DNA of 46,320 nucleotides, taken from contig CAIFEZ010000026.1 in assembly GCA_903789595.1 (NCBI GenBank), forward strand, positions 6,454-52,773. The letters run 5' to 3'. This document shows, piece by piece, positions 18,801 to 26,686 of this stretch. Position 1 is the stretch's first letter; the number at the start of each line of letters is the position of its first letter. The notes under the pieces were generated by a model. The model saw only the letters and a list, made by a program, of their open reading frames with translations, searched no databases and had not been told where the DNA came from. Position numbers and translations under genes: made by a program. This stretch comes from an uncultured eubacterium 1-6. GTDB lineage: Bacteria; Bacillota; Clostridia; Lachnospirales; Lachnospiraceae.

Positions 18801-18939
18801 AGAACCGGTAACCATATCCGTCGTAAAAGAAATGATCGACAAGGCAATCAGCCGTTCTTCGGCAAAGCGCCGCAGAAGCAGGAAGAACAAAAAGGATAAA
18901 TGGCTTGTGCTGCAGGAGAAGGATTTCAATCTCACCTGA
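15886..18939 (+). CDS. TPR-like protein with acidic repeat linker and C-terminal AAA ATPase
   Basis: Function unknown. The 1017-residue protein has an N-terminal helical repeat region (about 1-205) resembling tetratricopeptide repeats, then a long disordered stretch (about 205-720) holding four 12-residue SRRAS-type repeats (291-338) and fourteen acidic 11-residue repeats of the form AEIVEEESPEE (486-640). A C-terminal ATPase follows: Walker A GARGTGKT (819-826) and Walker B-like GGFFMIEDV (869-877), with helices after it resembling the CbxX/CfqX group; the extreme C-terminus is strongly basic. The start is TTG, supported by GGGAGG nine bases upstream. A domain order of partner-binding repeats, flexible acidic spacer and AAA motor suggests a remodelling factor, but no substrate can be inferred from neighbours (glgP, rsmA). 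Confidence 0.85.
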   Translation: MDKEEYHQKLDELTSYVREKDYENALNIVDSIDWRRVKSINTLNMVADVYEVNKDYESAKDILVLAYSRASIGRNILYRLVEVCIRLNQIDEAEKYFREFSKVAKNDNSRCILQYKLFKAKGAPLEAQIDVLEEYKEREYTERWAYELAVLYSRAGDTKKCVETCDDLILWFSEGRYVMKAMELKKQYAALTPSQEQNYNRMKAAANRRKQEERPAASSEEAEGTEADASARAGMFEEEERHAPESEHASDSASVDFRDRLAKGFRNVMHSFTEDGESETGRRPDKNSSSGSRRASGEDMAGGSRRASGQNMTVDARRVSDEGMTADADGIAGKDMRSDRRGGAAESYDFRAEGSARPSNNPELRQQNAGAERKMTPAAAAAEKARREGTSRKMSTGEFNLDAFLAETAGSFSSEIAAGSAKNNGTEAVSAENGAANTAAAGHTAEQAAAENHGSAENAAEKRETTDSRVTNAENSKAWKPAPTAEIVEEEFPEEAEIVEEESPEEAEIVEEESPEEAEIIEEKSPEDAEGVKDEIRFEETEIVEEESPEVAEVVEGESPEEAEVVEEESPEEAGIVEEESPEEAEIVEEESPEEAEVVEEESPEEAGAAEETVTGDAEAVKEESPEEAETVGEEPQKETAEPKDQAGGIRLRDLEEEDLSREVTPEALKAEAETEAAADSTGREKSEKSGTGEASVGTDSQKPKKKEIHYIEELEIPDPQPTEEEKASHTHTIPLDTIGANTIPISIDKILSEETPEERRIRIMNRAKPTRMNEEQRKIFTYFARIPGMDAQILEAISCVYEHAGEKTSLHGNIAVMGARGTGKTRLTHGLVVAMCKDLGMDAAKVARVKGADLNEKDPAKVVARMAGGFFMIEDVSGMNEATVEKLSQAMEFRTDCMITIIEDEKVAMRAFLKKYPRFAAKFDRVISIPVFTNDELITFARTYATENGYKIDDMAILALYTMIGNMQTEEEPVTISVVKEMIDKAISRSSAKRRRSRKNKKDKWLVLQEKDFNLT
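16756..16899 (+). repeat. 36-bp in-frame repeats (4 units)
   Basis: Units begin at 16756, 16792, 16828 and 16864. They encode 12-residue repeats such as GSRRASGEDMAG; the first two are nearly identical and the last two are diverged. Confidence 0.8.
17341..17805 (+). repeat. 33-bp in-frame minisatellite (14 units)
   Basis: Fourteen consecutive units, all 33 bp except one of 36 bp at 17473, encode acidic 11-residue repeats of the type EIVEEESPEEA. Several units are nearly identical in DNA, indicating recent expansion; copy number probably varies between strains. Confidence 0.9.
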
Positions 18940-18960
18940 GCAGGCAAATGAATGATCACT

Positions 18961-18990
18961 GGCCGCGCCGGAAATAAAGCCGGAGCGGCC
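18961..18990 (+). terminator. Probable terminator hairpin after the AAA gene
   Basis: GGCCGCGCCGG and CCGGAGCGGCC form an 11-bp GC-rich stem with one mismatch and an 8-nt loop; the downstream sequence is only moderately T-rich. Confidence 0.5.
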
Positions 18991-19058
18991 GTTACTGTTG
19001 ATGACAGCCGGCGGAAGCAGTGACAGTGTCAGGCTGTATTTTTATAGGAAATATAAAA

Positions 19059-19961
19059 TTGACAGAAGCAAGAAAAGAGCCCTGGCTCGGCACGCCGGCC
19101 AGAACAATTGAAATATTGCAGAAGTACGGCTTTCGGTTTCAGAAGAAATTCGGCCAGAACTTTCTGATCGATCCGCATGTGCTGGAGAAGATTGTGCGTT
19201 CCGCCGAAATCGGGCCCGACGACTGCGTGATGGAGATCGGACCGGGAATCGGAACGCTGACGCAGTACCTCGCTTACGCGTCCCGCGAGGTGTATGCGGT
19301 TGAAATTGACCGGAACCTGATACCGATCCTGGAAGACACACTTTCGGACTGGGACAATGTCACGGTCATCAATCAGGACATTCTGACGCTGGATCTGAAC
19401 CGCTTCGTAGAGGAACACAACGGCGGCAAGCCTGTGAAGGTGGTGGCAAATCTTCCGTATTACATCACGACGCCGATTCTGATGGAGCTTCTGGAGAAAA
19501 AGGTCCCGCTGGAGTCGGTGACGGTCATGGTCCAGAAGGAAGTAGCGGAACGGATGCAGGCGTCTCCGGGCACAAAGGATTACGGCGCCCTGTCGCTGGC
19601 GGTTCAGTATTACACCAGACCGGAAATTGTGGCGCATGTGCCGCCGAACTGCTTTATGCCCAGACCGAACGTGGGAAGCGCGGTGATTCGCCTGACCGGG
19701 CGCTCCGCAGAGGAACGGGTGCCGGTACATGACGAGAAGCTGATGTTTCGCCTGATCCGCGCTTCGTTCGCGCAGCGGAGAAAGACGCTTTTCAACGGGC
19801 TCAGGAACAGCAGTGAGCTTGATTTTTCCAGAGAGCAGATAGAGGAAGCCGTGAAGAAATGCGCGCTTCCGCAAAGCATCCGCGGAGAGGCACTGGAGCT
19901 TTGGCAGTTCGCGGAGCTGGCAGACGCACTGTCCGATTTGCGGGAGTCGACGGAACCGTGA
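19059..19961 (+). CDS. rsmA: 16S rRNA dimethyladenosine transferase (RsmA/KsgA)
   Basis: Dimethylates two adjacent adenines in helix 45 of 16S rRNA late in small-subunit assembly, using S-adenosylmethionine. About 300 residues, normal length. Seen: KKFGQNFLID typical of the family N-terminus, SAM-binding EIGPGIGTLT (from residue 59), AVEID, and the catalytic NLPYY (131-135), then FAQRRKTLFNGL in the C-terminal domain. Start is uncertain: TTG at 19059 has AGGA nine bases upstream and gives a family-like N-terminus; GTG at 19020 in the same frame would add 13 residues. Downstream are two 21-bp repeats right after the stop. Confidence 0.95.
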   Translation: MTEARKEPWLGTPARTIEILQKYGFRFQKKFGQNFLIDPHVLEKIVRSAEIGPDDCVMEIGPGIGTLTQYLAYASREVYAVEIDRNLIPILEDTLSDWDNVTVINQDILTLDLNRFVEEHNGGKPVKVVANLPYYITTPILMELLEKKVPLESVTVMVQKEVAERMQASPGTKDYGALSLAVQYYTRPEIVAHVPPNCFMPRPNVGSAVIRLTGRSAEERVPVHDEKLMFRLIRASFAQRRKTLFNGLRNSSELDFSREQIEEAVKKCALPQSIRGEALELWQFAELADALSDLRESTEP

Positions 19962-19966
19962 AATCT

Positions 19967-20008
19967 TCGGCCGCTACAGAGCAGTATTCGGCCGCTGCAG
20001 AGTAGTAT
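19967..20008. repeat. 21-bp tandem duplication after rsmA
   Basis: Two consecutive 21-bp units beginning TTCGGCCGCT (19967 and 19988), differing at two positions, start a few bases after the rsmA stop codon. Confidence 0.75.
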
Positions 20009-20023
20009 GTTGAGAGCAAAAAA

Positions 20024-20080
20024 TCCCCGGCATCAGCGGTGTGCTGCAAAGAAGCAGTATACCAGCTGAAATGCCGGGGA
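20024..20080 (-). terminator. Long terminator hairpin for the rubrerythrin gene
   Basis: TCCCCGGCAT (20024-20033) pairs with ATGCCGGGGA (20071-20080), with further inner pairing (GGTGTGCTGC with GCAGTATACC). Read on the minus strand it is followed by TTTTTTGC, so it is oriented to stop the rubrerythrin transcript and also shields it from rsmA. Confidence 0.75.
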
Positions 20081-20096
20081 CTATTAACAATCATAT

Positions 20097-20215
20097 TCGC
20101 GGTTCATCACAGAGATAACGCTTATCCCTGTACTCGTGGTTTATCACAGAGCTTATATCTGTATTCGCGGTTATTCATCAGAATAACGTTTGTATCAGGA
20201 TCTGCGGATTATTCG
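20097..20215. repeat. Degenerate tandem repeats after the rubrerythrin stop
   Basis: Three to four diverged units of about 31-37 bp share the pattern TTCGCGGTT-ATCACAGA-TAACG-TAT-CTGT. They fill the space between the minus-strand rubrerythrin stop codon and its terminator. Confidence 0.6.
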
Positions 20216-20787
20216 CCGAAATATCTCTTCAGAAGACCCTCGAATGCCTTGCCGTGTCTTGCCTCGTCGCGAGCCATCTCATGAACGGTGTCATGGATTG
20301 CATCCAGGTTCTCTGCCTTTGCTCTCTTCGCAAGCTCGAACTTTCCTTCGGTTGCGCCGTACTCAGCCTCTACACGAAGCTCCAGGTTTTTCTTTGTGCT
20401 TGTGGTGACAACCTCGCCGAGAAGCTCAGCGAACTTGGAAGCATGCTCTGCCTCTTCATGAGCAGCCTTCTCGTAGTACAGACCGATCTCCGGATATCCC
20501 TCGCGGAATGCTACACGAGCCATTGCCAGATACATTCCAACCTCGGAGCACTCACCCTCGAAGTTCGCCTTCAGGCCTTCCTTGATATCTTCCGGAACGT
20601 CAGCGGCAATGCCTACCACATGCTCTGCTGCCCATGTGCGCTCAGCGGTCTCGTCGATCTTTACAAATTTGGATTTCGGCTGCTTGCAGGTCGGGCACTT
20701 CCAGTCAGCAGGAAGATCCTCGAACTTAACGCCTTCAACCTCTTCATCATAGATGTGTCCGCATACTGTACATTTCCATTTAGCCAT
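20209..20787 (-). CDS. Reverse rubrerythrin (rubredoxin domain first)
   Basis: Non-haem diiron peroxidase that reduces hydrogen peroxide with electrons from NADH-linked carriers, protecting anaerobes from oxygen. The 192-residue protein has a rubredoxin-like domain at the N-terminus with CTVCG (Cys6, Cys9) and CPTC (Cys31, Cys34), then a ferritin-like four-helix domain with ExxH-type diiron ligands ([27 protein letters not shown]). This order is the reverse of classical rubrerythrin. The ATG at 20787 is chosen because AAGGTGG lies eight bases upstream; a GTG start would overlap that site. It lies 119 bases downstream of a PerR-like gene on the same strand, consistent with peroxide regulation. 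Confidence 0.93.
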   Translation of the reverse strand: MAKWKCTVCGHIYDEEVEGVKFEDLPADWKCPTCKQPKSKFVKIDETAERTWAAEHVVGIAADVPEDIKEGLKANFEGECSEVGMYLAMARVAFREGYPEIGLYYEKAAHEEAEHASKFAELLGEVVTTSTKKNLELRVEAEYGATEGKFELAKRAKAENLDAIHDTVHEMARDEARHGKAFEGLLKRYFGE

Positions 20788-20906
20788 TTGAATTACCACC
20801 TTTCTTAGAAAAAATTGTGCTGTCGTTTTACCTCCTCAGGTAATCAGACAAAAACCATCATAACCAACTGCAACAATTACAAAACAAATCTTGCCGGAAG
20901 GGCAGC

Positions 20907-21365
20907 TTATGCTGTGGGCTGTGCCTCGACGGTTTTCCGCGCCTCAGAAGAATATTCTTCTCCTGCCAGGTTCATCGCTTCCTTTTTCTTGCAGTCCGCG
21001 CAGATTCCGTAGAAAACAATGCTGCAGCTTTCAATTTCACCGTCGAAACGGCTGGCCGCTTCTTCCTTGAACCGTTCCGTATCCACAAAATCCATATCTG
21101 TCATAGCTCCGCACCTGCGGCAGATGAAGTGATCGTGGGGAAGGACGTTTCCGTCGAACCGATCTGCGATCCCATCCGCGGCAAGCTTCTGGATTTTGCC
21201 GAGATCAGATAAAAGAGAGAGGTTACGGTATACGGTTCCGAGACTGATATTCGGAAATTCTTTCCGTATGTCCGCAAAAATCATATCCGCAGTGGGGTGA
21301 TCCTTGCGTTGCCGGAGATTGTTGTAGATAGCTTCTCTCTGGCGGCTGTATTTCAGAACTGCCAT
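20907..21365 (-). CDS. perR: Fur-family regulator, PerR type
   Basis: Metal-dependent repressor; PerR proteins use iron-catalysed histidine oxidation to sense peroxide. The 152-residue protein has the winged-helix DNA-binding half (SLGTVYRNLSLLSDLG), metal ligands around HDHFICRRC (His77, His79), and the structural zinc CxxC pairs Cys82/Cys85 and Cys122/Cys125. The start has AGGAAAGGAT upstream. PerR rather than Fur or Zur is inferred from the adjacent rubrerythrin gene. A palindrome lies on its own promoter, suggesting autoregulation. Confidence 0.88.
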   Translation of the reverse strand: MAVLKYSRQREAIYNNLRQRKDHPTADMIFADIRKEFPNISLGTVYRNLSLLSDLGKIQKLAADGIADRFDGNVLPHDHFICRRCGAMTDMDFVDTERFKEEAASRFDGEIESCSIVFYGICADCKKKEAMNLAGEEYSSEARKTVEAQPTA

Positions 21366-21389
21366 GCTTTTATCCTTTCCTTAAATTAA

Positions 21390-21441
21390 TAATGAGAACG
21401 ATTACTGTTTATAATATACGACGGGACTCATCATTTGTCAA
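21390..21441 (-). promoter_or_regulatory. perR promoter and Fur/Per-like operator
   Basis: On the minus strand TTGACA (21441-21436), a 17-bp spacer and TATATT (21418-21413) form a strong promoter. TAATCGTTCTCATTA (21404-21390) with TAAT/ATTA ends overlaps the predicted transcription start, as expected for a repressor site. Confidence 0.65.
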
Positions 21442-21509
21442 CTGCTATTTTGAAAAAAATCAGATAATGCTATTTCCCAAATAGGTCAGACAGCTATTTT
21501 CAAAGAAGG

Positions 21510-22034
21510 TCAGATTTTTCGATCGCGCTTGCGTTCTTCTGGCGCCTTATATCCGTGCAGTCCGATGAGGCGCTGGTTCCGGCTCCCGCGGAACAGAAGA
21601 GTGACGTCCTTCTGCGCTTCGACGAACTCTCCGTCGACGATGAGATCGATATAGGAGAGCATTTCGTCGGTGACGTCGGTGTACACCTTGCCGCCTTTCA
21701 TGAGATCGACATCATAGGTGTAGCCGGTGTAGCACCAGATATCTTTCGAGGGATAGGTTTCCCGGATCCGCTTCAGAAGACCGACGAGAACCTGCTGATT
21801 TTCCGGCTCAAACGGTTCGCCACCCAGAAGGGTGAAGCCCTGGATATAGTCCGGCCTGAGCGCGTCCAGAACTTCCGCAGCGGTTTCTTCGGTAAAAGGG
21901 GTGCCGTAATCGAAATCCCAGGTCATGGAATTAAAGCAGCCCTTGCAGTGGTGGCGGCAGCCGGAGACGAAGAGACTGACTCTCACTCCGGGGCCGTCCG
22001 CAATGTCAAAATTCTTGATATTGGCGTAATTCAT
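21510..22034 (-). CDS. nrdG: Anaerobic ribonucleotide reductase activating protein
   Basis: Radical SAM enzyme that installs the glycyl radical on NrdD. The 174-residue protein has the cluster motif CX3CX2C as CRHHCKGC (Cys26, Cys30, Cys33) and the GGEPF motif. The ATG at 22034 is used because the family N-terminus (NYANIKNFDIADGPG) begins directly after it and GAAAGGG precedes it; the longer frame would extend into the upstream hairpin. It follows nrdD on the same strand after 159 bases. Confidence 0.95.
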   Translation of the reverse strand: MNYANIKNFDIADGPGVRVSLFVSGCRHHCKGCFNSMTWDFDYGTPFTEETAAEVLDALRPDYIQGFTLLGGEPFEPENQQVLVGLLKRIRETYPSKDIWCYTGYTYDVDLMKGGKVYTDVTDEMLSYIDLIVDGEFVEAQKDVTLLFRGSRNQRLIGLHGYKAPEERKRDRKI

Positions 22035-22094
22035 AGTGAACCCTTTCGAATTGTTTTTCGTTTTATTAGTCTTTTTGTGTCTCTCTGAGAACAT

Positions 22095-22126
22095 AAACAC
22101 CCATGCCTGTTAAAGCATGGGTGTTT
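22095..22126 (-). terminator. Hairpin between nrdD and nrdG
   Basis: AAACACCCATGC (22095-22106) and GCATGGGTGTTT (22115-22126) form a perfect 12-bp stem with an 8-nt loop. A partial copy of GCGTGGGTGTTTCCATT lies at about 22159-22175. It probably lowers nrdG expression relative to nrdD. Confidence 0.6.
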
Positions 22127-22193
22127 CCGTTATTATGGAGTTTCCCTTTGCTTTTTGAAGCGTGGGTGTTTCCATTGCCATGGCGTCTTTTCT

Positions 22194-24428
22194 TTACAGA
22201 TGGAGCACTCTGTCCTTGATTTCCTGTGTGCGGCCCTGGTTCCAGAACTGGGTTCCGATATATCCGCAGGTGCGGCGCGCGACGGACATCTTGCTCTGAT
22301 CGGTGTTTCCGCAGTTCGGGCATACCCAGATTAATTTTCCGTGCTTGTCTTCCTTGATCTGGATTTCTCCGTCATATCCGCAGACCTCGCAGTAGTCGCT
22401 CTTGGTGTTCAGCTCTGCGTACATGATGTTGTCATAGATGAACTGCATCACGGAGATTACGGCCGGAATGTTGTCCTGCATGTTCGGAACCTCGACATAG
22501 CTGATGGCTCCGCCCGGGGAAAGCTTCTGGAAGTCTGCCTCGAACTTCAGCTTCTGGAAGGCGTCAATCTTCTCACGGACATTCACATGGTAGCTGTTCG
22601 TGATGTAGTTGTGATCGGTGACGTCCTTGATCACGCCGAAGCGCTTCTGCAGGCACTTCGCGAATTTGTAGGTGGTGGACTCCATCGGAGTTCCGTACAG
22701 GGAGTAGCTGATGTGCTCCGCGGCACGCCACTCGGCGCACTTGTCGTTCAGATGCTGCATAACCTTGAGAGCGAACGGCTTTGCCTCCGGATCTGTGTGG
22801 CTTTTTCCGGTCATATACACGCACATCTCGTAGAGACCCGCGTATCCGAGACTGATGGTGGAGTAGTTGTTGTACAGAAGCTTGTCGATGGTTTCGCCCT
22901 TCTTCAGTCTCGCGAGGGCGCCATACTGCCAGAGGATCGGAGCGACATCGGAAGGCGTTCCCTTCAGCCTCTCATGACGGCAGCGGAGCGCGCGGTGGCA
23001 GAGCTCCAGTCTCTCGTCCAGAATCTCCCAGAACTTGTCCATGTCTCTCTTGGAGGAGCAGGCTACATCGACGAGGTTGATCGTCACGACGCCCTGGTTG
23101 AAGCGGCCGTAGTACTTGTGCTTTCCGTCGACATGATTTCTGGAACCAGATTTGTTGTCGTCGTCGCAGAGACCCTCCGGGAGATTCTCGTTGTCCGGAG
23201 TGAGGAAGCTTCTGCATCCCATGCAGGGATAAACATCGCCGTTCTTGTATTCCCTCATCTTCTTTGCGGAGATGTAATCGGGAACCATGCGTTTCGCGGT
23301 GCATTTTGCGGCGAGCTCTGTCAGATAGTAGTATTTGGAATCGGGGTGAATATTGTCCTCGTCCAGAACATAGATCAGCTTCGGGAAGGCGGGCGTGATC
23401 CATACGCCCTTCTCATTCTTGACACCCTGCATTCTCTGAACCAGAACCTCTCGGATGATGGCGGCGAGGTCGGTTCTCGTCTGACCGTCCGGAACCTCAT
23501 CGAGGTACATAAACATGGTTACGAAGGGAGCCTGTCCGTTGCAGGTCATCAGGGTGATGAGCTGATACTGGATGGTCTGGATGCCGCTCTTGATCTCCTC
23601 CGCCAGACGGCGTTCCGTGATGAGATTGATGATCTTGTCGTCCATGTCCTCTCCGCACTCCTGACGCTCGGCGATGACTTCCTTGCGGATCTTCTGACGG
23701 CTGATGTCCACGAACGGGGCCAGATGGGCAAGCGTGAAAGACTGACCGCCGTACTGGTTGGATGCAACCTGAGCGACAATCTGTGTGGTGACATTGCAGG
23801 CGGTGAAGAAGCTGTGAGGCTTCTCGATCAGAGTCTCGCTGATGACCGTGCCGTTCTGCAGCATGTCCTCCAGGTTGATCAGATCGCAGTTATGCTCCTT
23901 CTGCGCATAATAATCGGAGTCGTGGAAGTGAATGATTCCCGCCTCATGGGCCTGCACGATATCCTCGGGAAGAAGAATACGCCGTGTCAGATCCTTGCTG
24001 ACCTCGCCGGCCATGTAGTCACGCTGGGTGGAGTTGATGACAGGGTTCTTGTTGGAGTTCTCCTGTTTCACTTCCTCGTTGTTCTGCTCGATCAGCGAGA
24101 GGATGCCGTCGTCGGTAGTGTTTGATTTTCTCGCGAGCGTTCTCTTGTAGCGGTAGCGGACATACTTCTGCGCAACCTCAAAGCCGCGCATCTCCATGAT
24201 TCCGGTCTCTACCATATCCTGAATATCCTCGACGTTGACCGCGTGAGGAGACTGGCTGACGCGGTCCGCGACGTTGTCCGCGATCGCCTGAATCTGGTAC
24301 GGGTTCATCTGGTGAATCTTGTCGACCTCGTTATTGGCCTTCGCGATTGCGTTGCAGATCTTCGTGATGTCGAAGGTGACCTCTTCGCCGTTTCTTTTGA
24401 TGACATTTGTAGTAACTTTCTTTTCCAT
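22194..24428 (-). CDS. nrdD: Anaerobic (class III) ribonucleoside-triphosphate reductase
   Basis: Reduces ribonucleotides to deoxyribonucleotides with a glycyl radical, without oxygen. The 744-residue protein begins with an ATP-cone regulatory domain (about 1-95), followed by the ten-stranded barrel. C-terminal zinc ligands appear as CEVCG and CPNCG, and the radical loop is RRTCGYIGTQF, with the radical glycine predicted at residue 722. Start ATG agrees with the ATP-cone N-terminus KKVTTNVIKRNG. Followed by nrdG. Two NrdR-like sites lie at its promoter. Its presence marks an anaerobic lifestyle. Confidence 0.97.
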   Translation of the reverse strand: MEKKVTTNVIKRNGEEVTFDITKICNAIAKANNEVDKIHQMNPYQIQAIADNVADRVSQSPHAVNVEDIQDMVETGIMEMRGFEVAQKYVRYRYKRTLARKSNTTDDGILSLIEQNNEEVKQENSNKNPVINSTQRDYMAGEVSKDLTRRILLPEDIVQAHEAGIIHFHDSDYYAQKEHNCDLINLEDMLQNGTVISETLIEKPHSFFTACNVTTQIVAQVASNQYGGQSFTLAHLAPFVDISRQKIRKEVIAERQECGEDMDDKIINLITERRLAEEIKSGIQTIQYQLITLMTCNGQAPFVTMFMYLDEVPDGQTRTDLAAIIREVLVQRMQGVKNEKGVWITPAFPKLIYVLDEDNIHPDSKYYYLTELAAKCTAKRMVPDYISAKKMREYKNGDVYPCMGCRSFLTPDNENLPEGLCDDDNKSGSRNHVDGKHKYYGRFNQGVVTINLVDVACSSKRDMDKFWEILDERLELCHRALRCRHERLKGTPSDVAPILWQYGALARLKKGETIDKLLYNNYSTISLGYAGLYEMCVYMTGKSHTDPEAKPFALKVMQHLNDKCAEWRAAEHISYSLYGTPMESTTYKFAKCLQKRFGVIKDVTDHNYITNSYHVNVREKIDAFQKLKFEADFQKLSPGGAISYVEVPNMQDNIPAVISVMQFIYDNIMYAELNTKSDYCEVCGYDGEIQIKEDKHGKLIWVCPNCGNTDQSKMSVARRTCGYIGTQFWNQGRTQEIKDRVLHL

Positions 24429-24524
24429 TCCTGATAATCCCCCTGGATACTGAAAAGTAGGTGCGGGTATTGTTTATGCAGTCTGCTCCTTCCCTGCAAA
24501 AATATGGAGCCTTGTCTGTCTGAA

Positions 24525-24609
24525 CCTACTATATTTTGTTTGAAATAAAAAGTAGAGCACAATATCTTGCGTGCTCTACTATAATAACCTAAGGTATGGA
24601 GATTGTGAA
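24525..24609 (-). promoter_or_regulatory. nrdD promoter with paired NrdR-like boxes
   Basis: On the minus strand TTCACA (24609-24604), a 17-bp spacer and TATTAT (24586-24581) form the promoter. Two sites resembling the NrdR box (consensus like ACACTATATATTGTGT) lie at 24557-24572 and 24525-24540, 32 bp apart (about three helical turns), over and just after the predicted start. The upstream box sits inside an inverted repeat AGTAGAGCAC/GTGCTCTACT. Confidence 0.6.
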
Positions 24610-24675
24610 GGGGGAACTTGTCAAAAAAGTTCACAAGAAATCCCCGTAAAATTCGTCATTTTTAGTGTATAAGCT

Positions 24676-24741
24676 CTTCGAAAACGCAGAAAGGCTCGAC
24701 GCACGCGAAGCGCGCGAAAGAGCCTGGCTGCGTTTTCGAAG
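24676..24741 (+). repeat. CTTCGAAAAC hairpin family, copy c
   Basis: CTTCGAAAACGCAG (24676-24689) pairs perfectly with CTGCGTTTTCGAAG (24728-24741); inside, AGGCTC pairs with GAGCCT and the centre holds GCACGCGAAGCGCGCG as in the copies at 3141 and 3309. It lies just past the proS stop codon (minus strand), where it could act as a transcript 3' hairpin. Confidence 0.75.
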
Positions 24742-24770
24742 GCAACAGGTATGAGGATTTATTTAGTTAT

Positions 24771-26210
24771 TCAATACGCCTTGGCCCAGATTACCTCGTG
24801 CTTTGCAGGCTTTCCGCAGCATACGCAGCGGTCGCTGATCCGGATTTGCTTGAACGGCATGCAGCGGGAGGTGGCGGTGGTGTCCGCCTTGATCTTGTTC
24901 TCGCACGCTTCATCGCCGCACCACATCGCCCTTACAAATCCGGGCTTTTCGGCAATGGTTCTGCAGAAGGTATCATAATCTGTCGCGTCATAGATGTGAG
25001 TCTCCAGATGTTCCTTCGCGCGGCGGAACATATCGCCCTGAATGGTTTCAAGCAGAGCGGAGGCCTGATCCGGGATCTCTTCGATCGGAACGATGGTCTT
25101 CTCGCGGGTGTCACGGCGAACCAGAACCGCCTGTCCCTTCTCGATGTCTTTCGGGCCGAGCTCGATACGGATCGGAATGCCGCGCATCTCCTGCTCGGAG
25201 AACTTCCAGCCCGGGCTCTTCTCTGAATCGTCGAGGCTCACGCGCACGCCGGCAGCGGCAAGAGCGGTTTTTACCTCAAGAGCCTTGTCCATGACGCCCT
25301 CAGCGTCCTGGCGGATCGGTATGATCATCACCTGGGTCGGAGCGATATGAGGCGGAAGAACAAGGCCGCTGTTGTCTCCGTGCACCATGATCATGGCGCC
25401 AATGACGCGGGTGGTCATTCCCCATGAGGTCTGGTGTACGTACTTGAGGGTGTTGTCCTTGTCGGTGAACTGTACGCCGTAGGCCTTTGCGAAGATGTCG
25501 TCAAAGTTGTGGCTGGTGCCGGACTGAAGAGCCTTTCCGTCGTGCATCATGGCCTCGACGGTGTAGGTGTGCTTGGCACCGGCAAATTTTTCCTTCTCGG
25601 TTTTCTGTCCCTTGATGACCGGGATGGCCATATCCTGCTCCAGGAAATCGGCGTAGACGTTCAGCATCTGAACGGTTCTCTCTTCCGATTCCTCTGCGGT
25701 CGCGTGGGCGGTATGGCCTTCCTGCCACAGGAATTCACGGGAGCGGAGGAAAGGACGGGTCGTCTTCTCCCAGCGCAGAACAGAGCACCACTGGTTGTAT
25801 AATTTCGGAAGATCTCTGTGGGAATGGATATCCTTCGCGTAAAAATCACAGAACAGCGTCTCGGACGTCGGGCGGATGCAGAGACGCTCGGTCAGCTTCT
25901 CGGAGCCGCCCTGGGTGATCCACGCGACCTCCGGCGCAAAGCCCTTTACGAGCTCGGCTTCCTTATTAAGAAGGCTTTCCGGGATCAGCATCGGCATGTA
26001 TACGTTTTGAACGCCGGTCGCCTTGAAGCGGGCGTCGAGATCCTTCTGGATGTTCTCCCAGATTGCGTAGCCGGCCGGCTTGATTGCCATGCAGCCCTTT
26101 ACGCTGGTGTATCCGATCAGGTCTGCCTTAACGCAGACATCGGTGTACCACTGCGCAAAATCGTCTTCCATCGACGTGATTTGCTCTACTAATTTCTTAT
26201 CCTTTGCCAT
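24771..26210 (-). CDS. proS: Prolyl-tRNA synthetase (archaeal/eukaryotic type)
   Basis: Attaches proline to tRNA-Pro. The 479-residue protein lacks the bacterial insertion domain and has the C-terminal zinc-binding extension (MWCGDEACE and CVCCGKP) and a terminal Tyr, features of the shorter archaeal-type ProRS. Class II motifs are visible ([29 protein letters not shown]-like [10 protein letters not shown]). The ATG at 26210 is chosen because AGGAG precedes it and [12 protein letters not shown] fits the family N-terminus; a longer frame would run through a foldback element in the leader. It has its own promoter about 260 bases upstream. Confidence 0.96.
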   Translation of the reverse strand: MAKDKKLVEQITSMEDDFAQWYTDVCVKADLIGYTSVKGCMAIKPAGYAIWENIQKDLDARFKATGVQNVYMPMLIPESLLNKEAELVKGFAPEVAWITQGGSEKLTERLCIRPTSETLFCDFYAKDIHSHRDLPKLYNQWCSVLRWEKTTRPFLRSREFLWQEGHTAHATAEESEERTVQMLNVYADFLEQDMAIPVIKGQKTEKEKFAGAKHTYTVEAMMHDGKALQSGTSHNFDDIFAKAYGVQFTDKDNTLKYVHQTSWGMTTRVIGAMIMVHGDNSGLVLPPHIAPTQVMIIPIRQDAEGVMDKALEVKTALAAAGVRVSLDDSEKSPGWKFSEQEMRGIPIRIELGPKDIEKGQAVLVRRDTREKTIVPIEEIPDQASALLETIQGDMFRRAKEHLETHIYDATDYDTFCRTIAEKPGFVRAMWCGDEACENKIKADTTATSRCMPFKQIRISDRCVCCGKPAKHEVIWAKAY

Positions 26211-26277
26211 AGTGAACTCCTGATCATTGATCGATCCTGTACCCGACGGTACGGAATGGTTGCTGTTTGCGGTATAT

Positions 26278-26371
26278 CTGTTCACGATATATCTGAGAGG
26301 CAGGATTTCACAGCCCTGCGGACATTCGCAGACTGGATGAGAAAGCGCTGCCAGGTCAGCTGGCGTGAACA
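26278..26371 (+). mobile_element. Foldback (MITE-like) element, copy 2 (94 bp, deleted)
   Basis: Starts CTGTTCACG (26278-26286) and ends CGTGAACA (26364-26371). The left arm (GGCAGGATTTCACAGCCCTG, then ATTCGCAGACTGG) and right arm (GCCAGGTCAGCTGGCG) match the 38581-38909 copy; the centre is missing. It is located in the 5' leader of proS. Confidence 0.75.
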
Positions 26372-26466
26372 CCAGCACTTAATGTGGTTTCGGTTGTGAA
26401 AGGGAGAAGGGAACGCGTCCGGACTCCGACGTAGACGCAGAACCTCCCTGAACGCAATTAGTATAA

Positions 26467-26495
26467 ATTTTAACCTCAACAGATAGGGTTGTCAA
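26467..26495 (-). promoter_or_regulatory. proS promoter
   Basis: On the minus strand TTGACA (26495-26490), a 17-bp spacer and TAAAAT (26472-26467). The 260-nt leader holds a hairpin around GCGTC/GACGC and the foldback element copy 2; no T-box sequence was recognised in it. Confidence 0.7.
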
Positions 26496-26686
26496 GGCTG
26501 CGCCGACTTGCAACCCTCCGCAATTCGGATTATGATGGTAGCAGCTCACTCGGCATAGGGATGAACGGGGGACGGTTTCCCGGGTCTGTGCCGGGTTTTA
26601 TGGTAACTGGCAGCAGGATGGCAATCTCCGGGGCGGGCAGAGCACCGGAGAAAACCGGGGTAAGATTTGAAAGGCGATTGGCAGAT

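Noticed and set aside
22341-24125. 594-codon open frame opposite nrdD
   Set aside because: Shadow of nrdD with no ribosome binding site or recognisable domain.
26211-26466. T-box leader of proS
   Set aside because: No T-box sequence (GGTGGNACCGCG type) is present; much of the leader is a deleted foldback element.
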